A DNA stretch of 64,000 nucleotides, taken from the NCBI GenBank assembly GCA_964203275.1, contig CAXNMF010000003.1, positions 255,723 through 319,722 of the forward strand. The letters run 5' to 3'. The position numbers were made by a program, and so were the translations under genes. Positions 42,094 to 52,669 of this stretch are shown here, in pieces; position 1 is the first letter of the stretch; each line of letters opens with the position of its first letter. The notes beneath the pieces were generated by a model. That model had not been told where the DNA came from and did no database searches. It saw only the letters and a list, made by a program, of their open reading frames with translations. Source of the DNA: Ga0077527 sp945862135 (lineage in GTDB: Bacteria > Pseudomonadota > Gammaproteobacteria > Burkholderiales > SG8-41).

Positions 42094-42915
42094 TCAGTTG
42101 GCCGCACGGCGCACTTCACCGCCGTTGATCATGAATACTTCACCGCTGATCCAGCGCGCATGCGGCCCGCAAAGGTAACGCACCAGTTCGGCGACTTCAT
42201 CGGGTGTACCCGGGCGCTTGATCGGAATAGTCGACAGGCGTTTTTCCCAGCGGCCTTCTTCGCGCAGCATATCGATGCGCGCAGTATCAAGAAAGCCCGG
42301 TGCCACGACATTGGCGGTGATGCCCGCGGGTCCCAACTCATCGGCCAGCGACGACGTCAGCGCATGCACCCCAGCCTTGGATGCCGCGTAAGCCGCAAAA
42401 TTGACCGGCGCCTTGATCGCCGCACCGGACGAGATGCTGACGATGCTGCCGCCCTGCCCCTGCTTCAACATCTGCCGCGCCGCATACTTCGAGCAGAACA
42501 TTGCACCATTGAGATTGACCTCGACAATACGCCGCCAGAGATCGTCATCAAGCTCCTGCACCGGTACGCGATCACGGGTGCGCGGATACGCGGCATTGTT
42601 GACAAGGATATCGATACGCCCGAGCTCGGCGACCGCCCCATCAACCATGCGCTGCACTTCGCCGGCATTGCTGACATCCACATAAATGCCGTGGGCACGG
42701 CGACCCAGGGCGCGAACCTCGTCCACAACGCTGGACAATCCGCGCCAGCCATCCTGCCGCTCGTCGTCGGTCAGGCTTCCCGATGCACTGGCGCCGGTAA
42801 CCACGACATCCGCACCCGCACGCGCCAGACACAGGGCAATCGCACGCCCAAGCCCGCGTTTGCGCGTAGCGCCGGTCACAATGGCCACCTTGTCCTTCAG
42901 TTCATCGCCACTCAT
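42094..42915 (-). CDS. SDR-family oxidoreductase
   Basis: A 273-residue short-chain dehydrogenase. The NAD(P) motif TGATRKRGLGRAIA (about residues 15-28) has an insertion of KR before GLG, NNAAYP replaces NNAG, and catalytic SISSG / YAASK are present. It ends with the C-terminal GGEVR. The substrate is unknown; it resembles 3-oxoacyl-ACP reductase-like enzymes. Start 42915 has a GGGGGTGGGG ribosome site. It is downstream of uup on the same strand. Confidence 0.85.
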   Translation of the reverse strand: MSGDELKDKVAIVTGATRKRGLGRAIALCLARAGADVVVTGASASGSLTDDERQDGWRGLSSVVDEVRALGRRAHGIYVDVSNAGEVQRMVDGAVAELGRIDILVNNAAYPRTRDRVPVQELDDDLWRRIVEVNLNGAMFCSKYAARQMLKQGQGGSIVSISSGAAIKAPVNFAAYAASKAGVHALTSSLADELGPAGITANVVAPGFLDTARIDMLREEGRWEKRLSTIPIKRPGTPDEVAELVRYLCGPHARWISGEVFMINGGEVRRAAN

Positions 42916-42946
42916 CCCCACCCCCCTGACAGATGCATCAACCGTG

Positions 42947-44761
42947 TCACGCACCCGCAGGTTGCGCGGCACGCTGATCCAGCAGTTCCCAACGTTCAAA
43001 CTTGACAGCCTGTTGACGTTCGATTTCTTCGAGGCGCTCGCGATCGGCCTTGAGCTGTGCGGCGCCCTGCTTGTGATAATCGACGCCACTCATGCGCGCC
43101 ATCAACGCCGCCTGCTCTTTTTCAAGCGCATCGAGTTCGTCCGGCAACTGAGCGAGTTCACGCTGCTCCTTGAAGCTGAGCCTGGCCTTGGCCGGCTGCG
43201 CATTTCGCGAGGACTTTTCTTCCGCCTGCGCCTTGACCACGGCAGCAGCCGGCTGCGGCCGCTGTGCCAGCCAGTCGCTGTAACCGCCGACATATTCCTT
43301 CCATTGGCCTTCACCTTCGGCAGCCAGCGTCTGCGTCACCACGTTGTCAAGAAACGCGCGGTCGTGGCTGACCAGCAGCAGCGTGCCGGAGTACGACTGC
43401 AGCGTATCTTCAAGCAGTTCCAGCGATTCGATGTCCAGATCATTGGTCGGTTCATCCAGCACCAGCACATTGGCCGGCTGCGCAAACAAGCGTGCCAGCA
43501 GCAGGCGGTTACGCTCGCCGCCGGACAGCATGCTGACCTTGGCCTGGGCGCGCTGCGGCGGAAACAGGAAATCAGACAGGTAACTCATCACATGCTTGCG
43601 GCCGTTCGCGGTTTCCACCCATTCCGAGCCTGGGCTGATGGTTTCGACCAGCGTCATCTCGGGATCCAGCTGATCGCGCAACTGGTCGAAATAGGCAATC
43701 TCCTGCTTGGTGCCCAGACGCACCTCGCCGGTATCCGGCGCGAGCTGGCCCAGGATGATTTTGATCAGCGTCGACTTGCCTGCGCCATTGGCGCCGATCA
43801 AGGCAATACGGTCGCCGCGCAGGATGCGAAGATCAAGACTGCCAATCAGCAATTTATCGCCAAAAGCCTTGCTGACATTCGTCAGTTCGGCGACCAGCTT
43901 GCCTGAACGCTCGCCGGCATCCAGCGCCAGCTTGACGTTGCCGATGCGGTCACGTCGCGCTGCGCGCTCAACCCGCAGCGATTCCAGCCGCCGCACCCGC
44001 CCTTCATTGCGGGTGCGCCGTGCCTTGATGCCCTGACGTATCCACACTTCTTCCTGCGCCCAGAATTTATCAAAGCGGCGGCTGGCCTTTTCTTCTTCAG
44101 CCAGTTGATCGGCCTTGCGCGCCTCGTAGGCAGCGAAATTGCCCGGATACGAACGCAGAAGACCGCGGTCAAGTTCGACGATACGGGTGGCCACCCGGTC
44201 AAGAAAGGCACGGTCATGGGTGATGATGATCGACGACTTGACCTGCCCCTTGACCAGCAGATCCTCCAGCAGCGTGATGCCGGCAATGTCGAGATGATTG
44301 GTCGGCTCATCAAGCAGCAGCAGGTCGGGTTGCATGGCCAGTGCCAGCGCCAGTGCTGCGCGTTTGCGCTCACCGCCGGAAGCGGTTTGCGGGGAACGCG
44401 ATTCATCGAGGCCGAAACGGTGCAGATACTCAAACAGCCGCGCATCAGTGCGCCAGCGTTCGCGCTCATCATGCATGTCCTCCAGCCCGCCACGCGCGGT
44501 CAGGCTGGCATGCAGACTGTCAGCATCCGGCAGCAGAGGCTCCTGCTCCACCATCACCACATGCGAGCCGTCCTGACGGCGAATTTCGCCATCGTCCAGC
44601 ACACCGCGGCCGGCGATGATGCTGAGGAGTGAGGATTTACCGGTGCCGTTGCGGCCGATGAGACCGATGCGTTCGCCTTCCTGGACAATCAGGCTGGCAC
44701 GGTCAAGTAAGGGGTGGAGGCCAAACGCGAGTTCAGCGTTGTCAATTGCGAGTAATGCCAT
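42947..44761 (-). CDS. uup: ABC-F family ATPase Uup
   Basis: A 604-residue soluble protein with two ABC cassettes. Walker A motifs are GRNGTGKSS and GANGAGKST; signature motifs are ASGGERKR and LSGGERNR; Walker B motifs are LLLLDEPTNHLD and VLVLDEPTNDLD. A coiled-coil C-terminal extension (after about residue 545) is typical of Uup. It acts on DNA branch migration or ribosome rescue. Start 44761 (MALLAIDNAEL) fits the family; upstream in-frame residues are non-coding. Confidence 0.93.
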   Translation of the reverse strand: MALLAIDNAELAFGLHPLLDRASLIVQEGERIGLIGRNGTGKSSLLSIIAGRGVLDDGEIRRQDGSHVVMVEQEPLLPDADSLHASLTARGGLEDMHDERERWRTDARLFEYLHRFGLDESRSPQTASGGERKRAALALALAMQPDLLLLDEPTNHLDIAGITLLEDLLVKGQVKSSIIITHDRAFLDRVATRIVELDRGLLRSYPGNFAAYEARKADQLAEEEKASRRFDKFWAQEEVWIRQGIKARRTRNEGRVRRLESLRVERAARRDRIGNVKLALDAGERSGKLVAELTNVSKAFGDKLLIGSLDLRILRGDRIALIGANGAGKSTLIKIILGQLAPDTGEVRLGTKQEIAYFDQLRDQLDPEMTLVETISPGSEWVETANGRKHVMSYLSDFLFPPQRAQAKVSMLSGGERNRLLLARLFAQPANVLVLDEPTNDLDIESLELLEDTLQSYSGTLLLVSHDRAFLDNVVTQTLAAEGEGQWKEYVGGYSDWLAQRPQPAAAVVKAQAEEKSSRNAQPAKARLSFKEQRELAQLPDELDALEKEQAALMARMSGVDYHKQGAAQLKADRERLEEIERQQAVKFERWELLDQRAAQPAGA

Positions 44762-45196
44762 CGGCCCGAGTATAGCCGCTGTATGCCCTTCTCCGCCTCG
44801 ACCAAACACGCAACTCCATGCAGACAAAGGAATTTTTGCAATCATGCCATCCACAGCGCGATGCCATTGCTGGAGGAAGAATCCGTGGCGCCGCATGGCT
44901 TATGCGAGAGACAAATGCAACCAATTGTTTTTAATGGATTTTTTATATCGTTTAACAAATGTGCAATCGACAAAAATCCGAGGCGGGCATACAACTTAGG
45001 TCTGCCGTCGACATGCTGTGCACAGGTTTATCCACAGCTTTTGTGGAAAAGCCCAAAAATACGTTACAGCTCAACAGCTTCGACCTGCCGCTAATGCCTT
45101 CGTGCTTGCTGATTCAGCGCATGGCGGCTACAGTTACGCGAATTTTTCGCGGCGCATGCCGCTGATTTCTGCAACCTTCAATCGGAAACCCACCGC
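44762..45196. other. Divergent intergenic region with two DnaA-box-like sites and an AT-rich tract
   Basis: There is no gene in this 435-base gap between uup (leftward) and exbB (rightward). TTATCCACA at 45028-45036 is a perfect DnaA box. TGTGGAAAA at 45042-45050 is a second in inverted orientation, 5 bases away. An AT-rich tract lies at about 44920-44965. It could be a promoter region with chance sites or a DnaA-binding regulatory spot. Confidence 0.4.
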
Positions 45197-45805
45197 GTGC
45201 TCTCCATCATCGAAGCAGCTGGCTGGCCCATCTGGCCATTGATTCTGTGTTCCGTCGTAGCACTTGCCATCATCGGCGAACGTCTCTGGTCCCTGCGTCA
45301 AAACGTGGTGCTGCCGAAAAACATGCTGGTGCATGCCATCCAGGCCTATCGCCAGAACGGCGTCACGTCTCAACTGCTGACCCAGCTCTCCGCCACCGCG
45401 CCCCTGGGCCAGATCCTCGCTGCAGGCTTGCGTAACGAAAAACATCCCCCGGCGATCATGAAAGAAGCGATCGAGGAATCCAGTCACGCTGTGGCCATCG
45501 ACCTTGAACGTTTCCTGACCACACTCGGCACGATTGCAGCCATTTCACCATTGCTGGGTCTGTTCGGAACGGTCGTCGGCATGATCGAAATCTTCGGAGC
45601 CCAAACCCCTTCGGGCACCAATCCTCTGGTGCTGGCCCACGGCATATCCATCGCCCTCTACAACACGGCTTTCGGCCTGGTGGTCGCCGTACCCAGCATG
45701 GTGTTCTACCGTTACTTCCGCGCCAAGGTTGATACGCTGCTCGTCGAAATGCAGATCCAGGCAGTCAAACTGGTGGAAATGATTCATGGCGAAAGAGATG
45801 CCTGA
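45197..45805 (+). CDS. exbB: MotA/TolQ/ExbB proton channel family protein
   Basis: A 202-residue inner-membrane protein with three membrane helices (about residues 8-30, 105-130 and 145-175). The conserved region is TLGTIAAISPLLGLFGTVVGMI, typical of ExbB/TolQ. The GTG start is preceded by GGAAAC. With ExbD it energises outer-membrane transport or cell-envelope processes using the proton gradient. It is the first gene of the lpxK-adk cluster. Confidence 0.92.
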   Translation: MLSIIEAAGWPIWPLILCSVVALAIIGERLWSLRQNVVLPKNMLVHAIQAYRQNGVTSQLLTQLSATAPLGQILAAGLRNEKHPPAIMKEAIEESSHAVAIDLERFLTTLGTIAAISPLLGLFGTVVGMIEIFGAQTPSGTNPLVLAHGISIALYNTAFGLVVAVPSMVFYRYFRAKVDTLLVEMQIQAVKLVEMIHGERDA

Positions 45806-45844
45806 GCCGGTGATGCCTTTGAATCCGGAAGCGGGAGTACTGTA

Positions 45845-46261
45845 ATGAGATTCCGCAGCCGCACTTCGCGTGAAGACCCGGAAATCAATTTCATCCCGCT
45901 GATCGACGTATTGCTGGTGATCCTGATCTTCCTGATGGTCACCACCACCTATTCGCGTTTTGCCGAACTGCAGATCAATCTGCCTACGGCGGAAGCAGGC
46001 AAGCCGCCGGAACGTCCAGCTCAGCTCGATGTTGCCGTCGATGCCAAGGGCAACACCACGATCAACCGCAATGCAGCACCCACCGGCAATGCCGCTGCAT
46101 TGGGTGAAGCACTGAAACGTGCGGCTGGCGACATGAAGGATCCGGTCATCGTGATCAATGCCGATGCCAATGCATCCCATCAGTCAGTGGTGCGGGTGAT
46201 GGAAGCGGCGCAAATCGCCGGCTATCCCAAGATTACCTTCACCACCCAGGCACGCAAGTAG
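45845..46261 (+). CDS. exbD: Biopolymer transport protein ExbD/TolR
   Basis: A 138-residue protein with one N-terminal membrane helix (about residues 19-38; FIPLIDVLLVILIFLMV), with the conserved proton-carrying aspartate in L-I-D-V-L. The periplasmic domain ends with QSVVRVMEAAQIAGYPKITF. It partners ExbB, which lies 39 bases upstream. Confidence 0.92.
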   Translation: MRFRSRTSREDPEINFIPLIDVLLVILIFLMVTTTYSRFAELQINLPTAEAGKPPERPAQLDVAVDAKGNTTINRNAAPTGNAAALGEALKRAAGDMKDPVIVINADANASHQSVVRVMEAAQIAGYPKITFTTQARK

Positions 46262-46303
46262 CATCTCGACGCGTTGCGGCAAACCGGTTAGCCTGACCGC
46301 GCC

Positions 46304-47299
46304 ATGGCTTCCCCTACTCATTGGCAGCAGCGAGGTCCGCTTGCCCTGTTGTTGCTGCCATTCGCCTTGCTGTTCGCCGCCATATCGGCATTGCGCCGTT
46401 CAGCGTGGCGGAATGGCTTGCTTAAAGCCCACCGCGTAGGCGTGCCTGTCGTTGTTATCGGCAACATCACGGCTGGCGGCACCGGCAAGACACCTCTGAC
46501 ACTCTGGCTCGCCCGATGCCTGATGGATCACGGCTACCACCCCGGAATCATCAGCCGCGGCTACGGCGCCAAAGACAGTCATGCGCGCGCGGTTCCGCCG
46601 GACGGCACTCCGCAGGATTATGGCGACGAACCCTGCCTGCTTGCACAGCGCTCCGGCTGCCCGGTCTGGGTCGGCAGCGATCGCGTGGATGTCGCCCTTG
46701 GATTGCTCGCGGCGCATCCTGAAACCGACGTCATCATCAGCGATGACGGACTGCAGCATTATCACCTTGCGCGTGATTATGAAATCGCCGTGATCGACGG
46801 CGCCCTTGGCCTCGGCAACGGCTGGCCGCTGCCGGCCGGACCATTGCGCGAATCGCCTTCACGTCTCGCCGCAGTGGATGCAGTGGTCATCAACGGCGAC
46901 GATACCAAACACGTCTGGCCGCAGGCACTGCGCATGCGCCTTCAAGGCGATACGTTGCGCAATCTCGCGCACCCGCAACAGACCGTCGCCGCCGGCCACT
47001 TTAGCGGCCGCCGCGTTCATGCCATTGCCGGCATCGGCAATCCACAACGCTTTTTCGCGCAACTCGGACGCATGGGCATTTCGTGCATGCCGCGCGAGTT
47101 TCCTGATCATCATGCGTACACCGCTGCCGATCTCGCATTCGCCGGAGAAGAGGAAATCGTGATGACCGAAAAGGATGCGGTAAAATGTGCGGCATTCGCG
47201 AACGCCCGCCACTGGGCGCTCGTCGTCAACGCCGAACCCGACACCCTCCTGGGCGAGCTGATCCTCGCCCGGCTTGCAGAGACCCGCCGCCATGGATGA
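46304..47299 (+). CDS. lpxK: Tetraacyldisaccharide 4'-kinase
   Basis: A 331-residue lipid A kinase. The N-terminal hydrophobic segment (about residues 10-30) anchors it to the inner membrane. The Walker A is GNITAGGTGKTP (about 53-64), followed by RGYGA and DDGLQHYHLARDYEI, and TEKDAVK near the end. It phosphorylates the lipid A disaccharide. It overlaps the Trm112-like gene by 8 bases. Confidence 0.95.
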   Translation: MASPTHWQQRGPLALLLLPFALLFAAISALRRSAWRNGLLKAHRVGVPVVVIGNITAGGTGKTPLTLWLARCLMDHGYHPGIISRGYGAKDSHARAVPPDGTPQDYGDEPCLLAQRSGCPVWVGSDRVDVALGLLAAHPETDVIISDDGLQHYHLARDYEIAVIDGALGLGNGWPLPAGPLRESPSRLAAVDAVVINGDDTKHVWPQALRMRLQGDTLRNLAHPQQTVAAGHFSGRRVHAIAGIGNPQRFFAQLGRMGISCMPREFPDHHAYTAADLAFAGEEEIVMTEKDAVKCAAFANARHWALVVNAEPDTLLGELILARLAETRRHG

Positions 47300-47471
47300 A
47301 AAACTGCTCGACATACTCGTCTGCCCGATCTGCAAAGGACCATTGCTTTATCGCAAAGCAGCGGCGGAACTCGTCTGCAAACCCTGCCGCCTGGGTTACC
47401 CGGTGCAGGACGGCATCCCCGTGATGCTGGAAGAAGACGCGCGCAAGGTACCCCCGGAAGAAGAGCTGTAA
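47292..47471 (+). CDS. Trm112-family small zinc-finger-like protein
   Basis: A 59-residue protein MDEKLLDILVCPICKGPL with two CxxC pairs (CPIC and CKPC), typical of the Trm112/YcaR family usually found between lpxK and kdsB. The exact role in bacteria is unclear. Its start lies inside the 3' end of lpxK, so translation is coupled. Confidence 0.92.
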   Translation: MDEKLLDILVCPICKGPLLYRKAAAELVCKPCRLGYPVQDGIPVMLEEDARKVPPEEEL

Positions 47472-47475
47472 ATCG

Positions 47476-48234
47476 GTGAAGTTCACCGTCGTAATCCCCG
47501 CGCGCTACGCCTCGTCGCGTTTTCCCGGCAAACCGCTGGCCGATATAGGCGGCAAACCCATGGTCGTGCGTGTGGCCGAGAGAGCAGCCAAAAGCGGTGC
47601 AAGCCGGGTCATTGTTGCAACTGACGACGCGCGCATTGCTACCGCTGTCGAAGATCACGGTCACCAGGTCATGATGACCCGCGACGATCACGAATCCGGC
47701 ACCGACCGCATCGCCGAAGTTGCAGCGAAGCTGCGGTTGGGGGCGCAACACATCGTCGTCAACGTACAAGGTGACGAACCGCTGATCTCACCGGCACTGA
47801 TCCACCGTGTCGCTGAGAATCTCGCTACGCATCGTGACGCCGCGATTGCCACCGCCGCATCCCGCATCAGGGATGGGCGCGACATGGCCAATCCCAACGT
47901 AGTGAAAGTCGTTCTCGACAACAGCGGACTCGCGCTGTATTTCAGCCGCGCACCGATTCCGTGGGCGCGCGACGCCTTCGCAAAAGGTATACACGCACTT
48001 CCACCGAAATTGCCGGTTATGCGCCACCTCGGCATTTACGCCTACCGCTGCAGTTTCCTGCGCGCATACAGCAAGTTGCGTCCGGTCGCCATCGAACAAG
48101 CGGAAGCGCTGGAGCAATTGCGCGCGCTGGCCCACGGCTACCGCATCAGTGTTGCCATCACGGCCAGTGCACCGCACCCCGGAGTGGACACACCCGCGGA
48201 CCTGCAACGGTTGCGCCGGATGATCAAACGCTGA
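47476..48234 (+). CDS. kdsB: 3-deoxy-manno-octulosonate cytidylyltransferase
   Basis: A 252-residue nucleotidyltransferase activating Kdo with CTP for lipopolysaccharide synthesis. The opening VVIPARYASSRFPGKPLADIGGKPMV is the CTP-binding loop (split here into under-20 parts: VIPARYASSRFPGKPL). DESGTDRIAE and VQGDEPLI carry the metal-binding aspartate. HLGIYAYR is family-typical. GTG start, 4 bases after the Trm112-like stop. Confidence 0.95.
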   Translation: MKFTVVIPARYASSRFPGKPLADIGGKPMVVRVAERAAKSGASRVIVATDDARIATAVEDHGHQVMMTRDDHESGTDRIAEVAAKLRLGAQHIVVNVQGDEPLISPALIHRVAENLATHRDAAIATAASRIRDGRDMANPNVVKVVLDNSGLALYFSRAPIPWARDAFAKGIHALPPKLPVMRHLGIYAYRCSFLRAYSKLRPVAIEQAEALEQLRALAHGYRISVAITASAPHPGVDTPADLQRLRRMIKR

Positions 48235-48337
48235 GGCATCGCGCGCCGGCATTTTCCCCCTGATGGTCTCGGGGCTATACTTGGCGAAAATTATTACACC
48301 ATCATTGCTGTTCGAACCCTCTAAACGGACCCACCCA

Positions 48338-49009
48338 ATGCGCATTTTCCTTCTCGGCCTGCCGGGCGCCGGCAAAGGCACCCAAGCCCAGTTCCTGATC
48401 CAGCGTTACAAGATTCCACAGATCTCCACCGGTGACATGCTGCGTGAAGCCATCAAGGCGGGCTCGAAACTGGGCATGGAGGCGAAGTCATACATGGATC
48501 GCGGCGCACTGGTGCCGGATCCGGTGGTGATCGGACTGGTCAAGGAACGGGTCAAAGCTGCGGATTGCGCCAACGGTTTCATCATGGACGGATTTCCGCG
48601 TACCCTGCCGCAAGCCGAAGCCTTGCGCGACGCCGGCATCGATCTCGACTTTGTCGTTGAAATTGAAGTACCGGATTCAGACATACTGCGCCGCATGAGC
48701 GGTCGCCGGGTGCATCTGGCGTCCGGACGTTCGTATCACGTCGAATTCAATCCACCGAAAGTTGCCGGCAAGGACGACATCACCGGGGAACCTTTGGTGC
48801 AGCGCTCCGACGACAATGAGGAAACGGTCATGAAGCGCATCAAGACTTATCATGACCAGACCAAGCCGCTGATCGATTACTACAACAACTGGAAAGCGCG
48901 TGGTGATGCGCAAGCCCCAGATTACGTGAATGTCAACGGCAGCGAGGCCGTCGAGACCGTACGCGACAGGATACTGGCCGCAATCGAATCGACACAGTCT
49001 CGCGCCTAG
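48338..49009 (+). CDS. adk: Adenylate kinase
   Basis: A 223-residue kinase with the P-loop GLPGAGKGTQ (about residues 7-16), the AMP-binding QISTGDMLREAI, DGFPRTLPQAEAL, and the LID domain (SGRRVHLASGRSYH) of the longer type without zinc cysteines. It balances ATP, ADP and AMP. Start 48338 is chosen at MRIFLLG. The open frame extends upstream without a ribosome site, and none is obvious here either. Confidence 0.94.
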   Translation: MRIFLLGLPGAGKGTQAQFLIQRYKIPQISTGDMLREAIKAGSKLGMEAKSYMDRGALVPDPVVIGLVKERVKAADCANGFIMDGFPRTLPQAEALRDAGIDLDFVVEIEVPDSDILRRMSGRRVHLASGRSYHVEFNPPKVAGKDDITGEPLVQRSDDNEETVMKRIKTYHDQTKPLIDYYNNWKARGDAQAPDYVNVNGSEAVETVRDRILAAIESTQSRA

Positions 49010-49030
49010 TTCCGGCAGCCGATCCGTTCC

Positions 49031-50299
49031 GTGCCCGCGCAGAACGCCCTTTACGCCCAGTCGGGCGGCGTCACCGCCACTATCAATGCCTCGGCCTGCG
49101 GCGTCATTGAAACGGCACGCCGCCACAAGAAATACATAGCCCGCATCTTTGCGGCGCGCAATGGCATCGTCGGCGCACTGCAGGAAGATCTGATCGATAC
49201 GTCGGCGGAAACACCGGCGGCCATTCGCGCCTTGCTGCATACACCGGGCGGCGCATTCGGCTCCTGCCGCCATGACCTGCCTTCGCTGCCACAAGGCAGC
49301 GCCCATTTCGAACGTCTGGCAGCGGTGTTCCGCGCCCACAACATCGGTTACTTTTTCTACAACGGCGGCAACGGCTCGGCAGAAACCGCACACCAGGTCG
49401 CCACCATCCTGCCGCGGCTGGGCTGGCCGGTGAAATCCATTGCCGTGCCCAAAACCATCGACAACGACATCCTGCGTTCGGATTCCAGCCCCGGATTCGG
49501 TTCGGTCGCCAAATATGTGGCAACCAGCATGCACGAGGCGATGGCCGACCTCGCATCGATGGCAAACAGCTCGACCAAAGTGTTTGTCATGGAAGTCATG
49601 GGCCGCTACACCGGCTGGATTGCCGCCGCCTGCGGTCTCGCACGGCCGGGCGGCGAAGACGGTCCGCTGCTGTTGCTGGTTCCGGAGATTCATTTCGACC
49701 GCAAACGCTTTGTCAGCGCAGTGAAAGACAGGATCGAACGCCACGGCTGGTGCGCCATTGCCGTGGCTGAAGGCGTCAAACTGCGCGACGGCCGCCGACT
49801 GACCCAGGCCGGCGGCGACGGCATTCCCGGCCACGAGCAACTGGGCGGCGTAGCGCCGATCATCGCGGCGATGCTGCGTACGGCGCTGAATGTCAAAGTA
49901 CACTGGAGTGTGCTCGATTACGTACAACGCTCGGCACGCCATCTCGCCTCGACCACTGACGTCGAACAGGCCTACGCCGTCGGCAAGGCTGCGGTCGAAT
50001 TCGCGCTTGCCGGCCACTCGGATGTCATGCCGGTGATCCGCCGCCGCAGTGACAAGCCTTATCGCTGGCAAATAGAACCTGCCTCCCTCGCGGTGATCAT
50101 GAACCGTGAAAAACGCCTGCCTCGCAGCTTCTTGTCTGCTGATGGCTGGCGGCTGTCCGCGCGAGCCCGCGCTTATTTCGCTCCGCTGATCGAGGGTGAA
50201 GCCTGGCCGCCCTTTGCCGGCGGCCTGCCGGTCCATGCGAAGCTGAAGCTCCAATCCGTACCGCAGAAACTGAAGTCCGCATTCCGGTCCCCTGACTGA
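49031..50299 (+). CDS. pfp: 6-phosphofructokinase, pyrophosphate-type family
   Basis: A 422-residue phosphofructokinase of the PPi-dependent/clade-B family. QSGGVTATINAS forms the first nucleotide or PPi loop, NGGNGSAETAH the second, and PKTIDNDI the catalytic loop. In this last motif the Lys replacing Gly of the E. coli PGTIDND marks PPi-type enzymes. At the phosphoryl-donor loop GGNGS, however, the Asp typical of PPi enzymes (GGDDS/GGNDS) is Gly, as in ATP enzymes. The donor is therefore uncertain. GTG start; it follows adk by 21 bases and precedes the membrane pyrophosphatase gene, as in several methanotrophs. Confidence 0.85.
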   Translation: MPAQNALYAQSGGVTATINASACGVIETARRHKKYIARIFAARNGIVGALQEDLIDTSAETPAAIRALLHTPGGAFGSCRHDLPSLPQGSAHFERLAAVFRAHNIGYFFYNGGNGSAETAHQVATILPRLGWPVKSIAVPKTIDNDILRSDSSPGFGSVAKYVATSMHEAMADLASMANSSTKVFVMEVMGRYTGWIAAACGLARPGGEDGPLLLLVPEIHFDRKRFVSAVKDRIERHGWCAIAVAEGVKLRDGRRLTQAGGDGIPGHEQLGGVAPIIAAMLRTALNVKVHWSVLDYVQRSARHLASTTDVEQAYAVGKAAVEFALAGHSDVMPVIRRRSDKPYRWQIEPASLAVIMNREKRLPRSFLSADGWRLSARARAYFAPLIEGEAWPPFAGGLPVHAKLKLQSVPQKLKSAFRSPD

Positions 50300-50333
50300 A
50301 GCCGCTACCCGTCGAGAATTCCGTGCAAAGGGT

Positions 50334-50482
50334 GCAAGCCCGGTGCCGGGGTTTTATAATGCGGGTCGGTAAAAGTAAGAGGTGTCGGGGAAATTCGGGT
50401 TTGTTGAGACCTCAATTCCGCACAGGTCTTGCGCAGAAACCGGATTAAAGGCACCCTAGCGCGGCCCCGGCTACGCACTTGC
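50334..50482 (+). promoter_or_regulatory. Structured leader candidate upstream of hppA
   Basis: Nested complementary segments: GCAAG (50334-50338) with CTTGC (50478-50482), GCCGGGG (50345-50351) with CCCCGGC (50465-50471), GGTG (50381-50384) with CACC (50452-50455), and an inner hairpin AGACCT (50407-50412) with AGGTCT (50424-50429). A TATAAT at 50355-50360 inside it could instead be the promoter, in which case the outer arms would not be transcribed. Confidence 0.4.
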
Positions 50483-50520
50483 AAAATTTATTCAATTAAA
50501 ACAATAGTTTAGGAGTAATC

Positions 50521-52608
<2,088 letters not shown>

Positions 52609-52627
52609 ACGGCAAAGCGCCAAACAA

Positions 52628-52656
52628 AACGGCCGGGCTTACCCGGCCGTTTTTTT
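52628..52656 (+). terminator. Rho-independent terminator of hppA
   Basis: AACGGCCGGG / CCCGGCCGTT hairpin with a short loop followed by a run of T's lies 20 bases past the stop codon. It separates hppA from a convergent gene. Confidence 0.9.
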
Positions 52657-52669
52657 ATGGCAGAACCCA

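Noticed and set aside
48677..50254. Long antisense open frame opposite adk and pfp
   Set aside because: Its predicted protein is a compositional shadow of two clearly conserved genes on the other strand and resembles no family.
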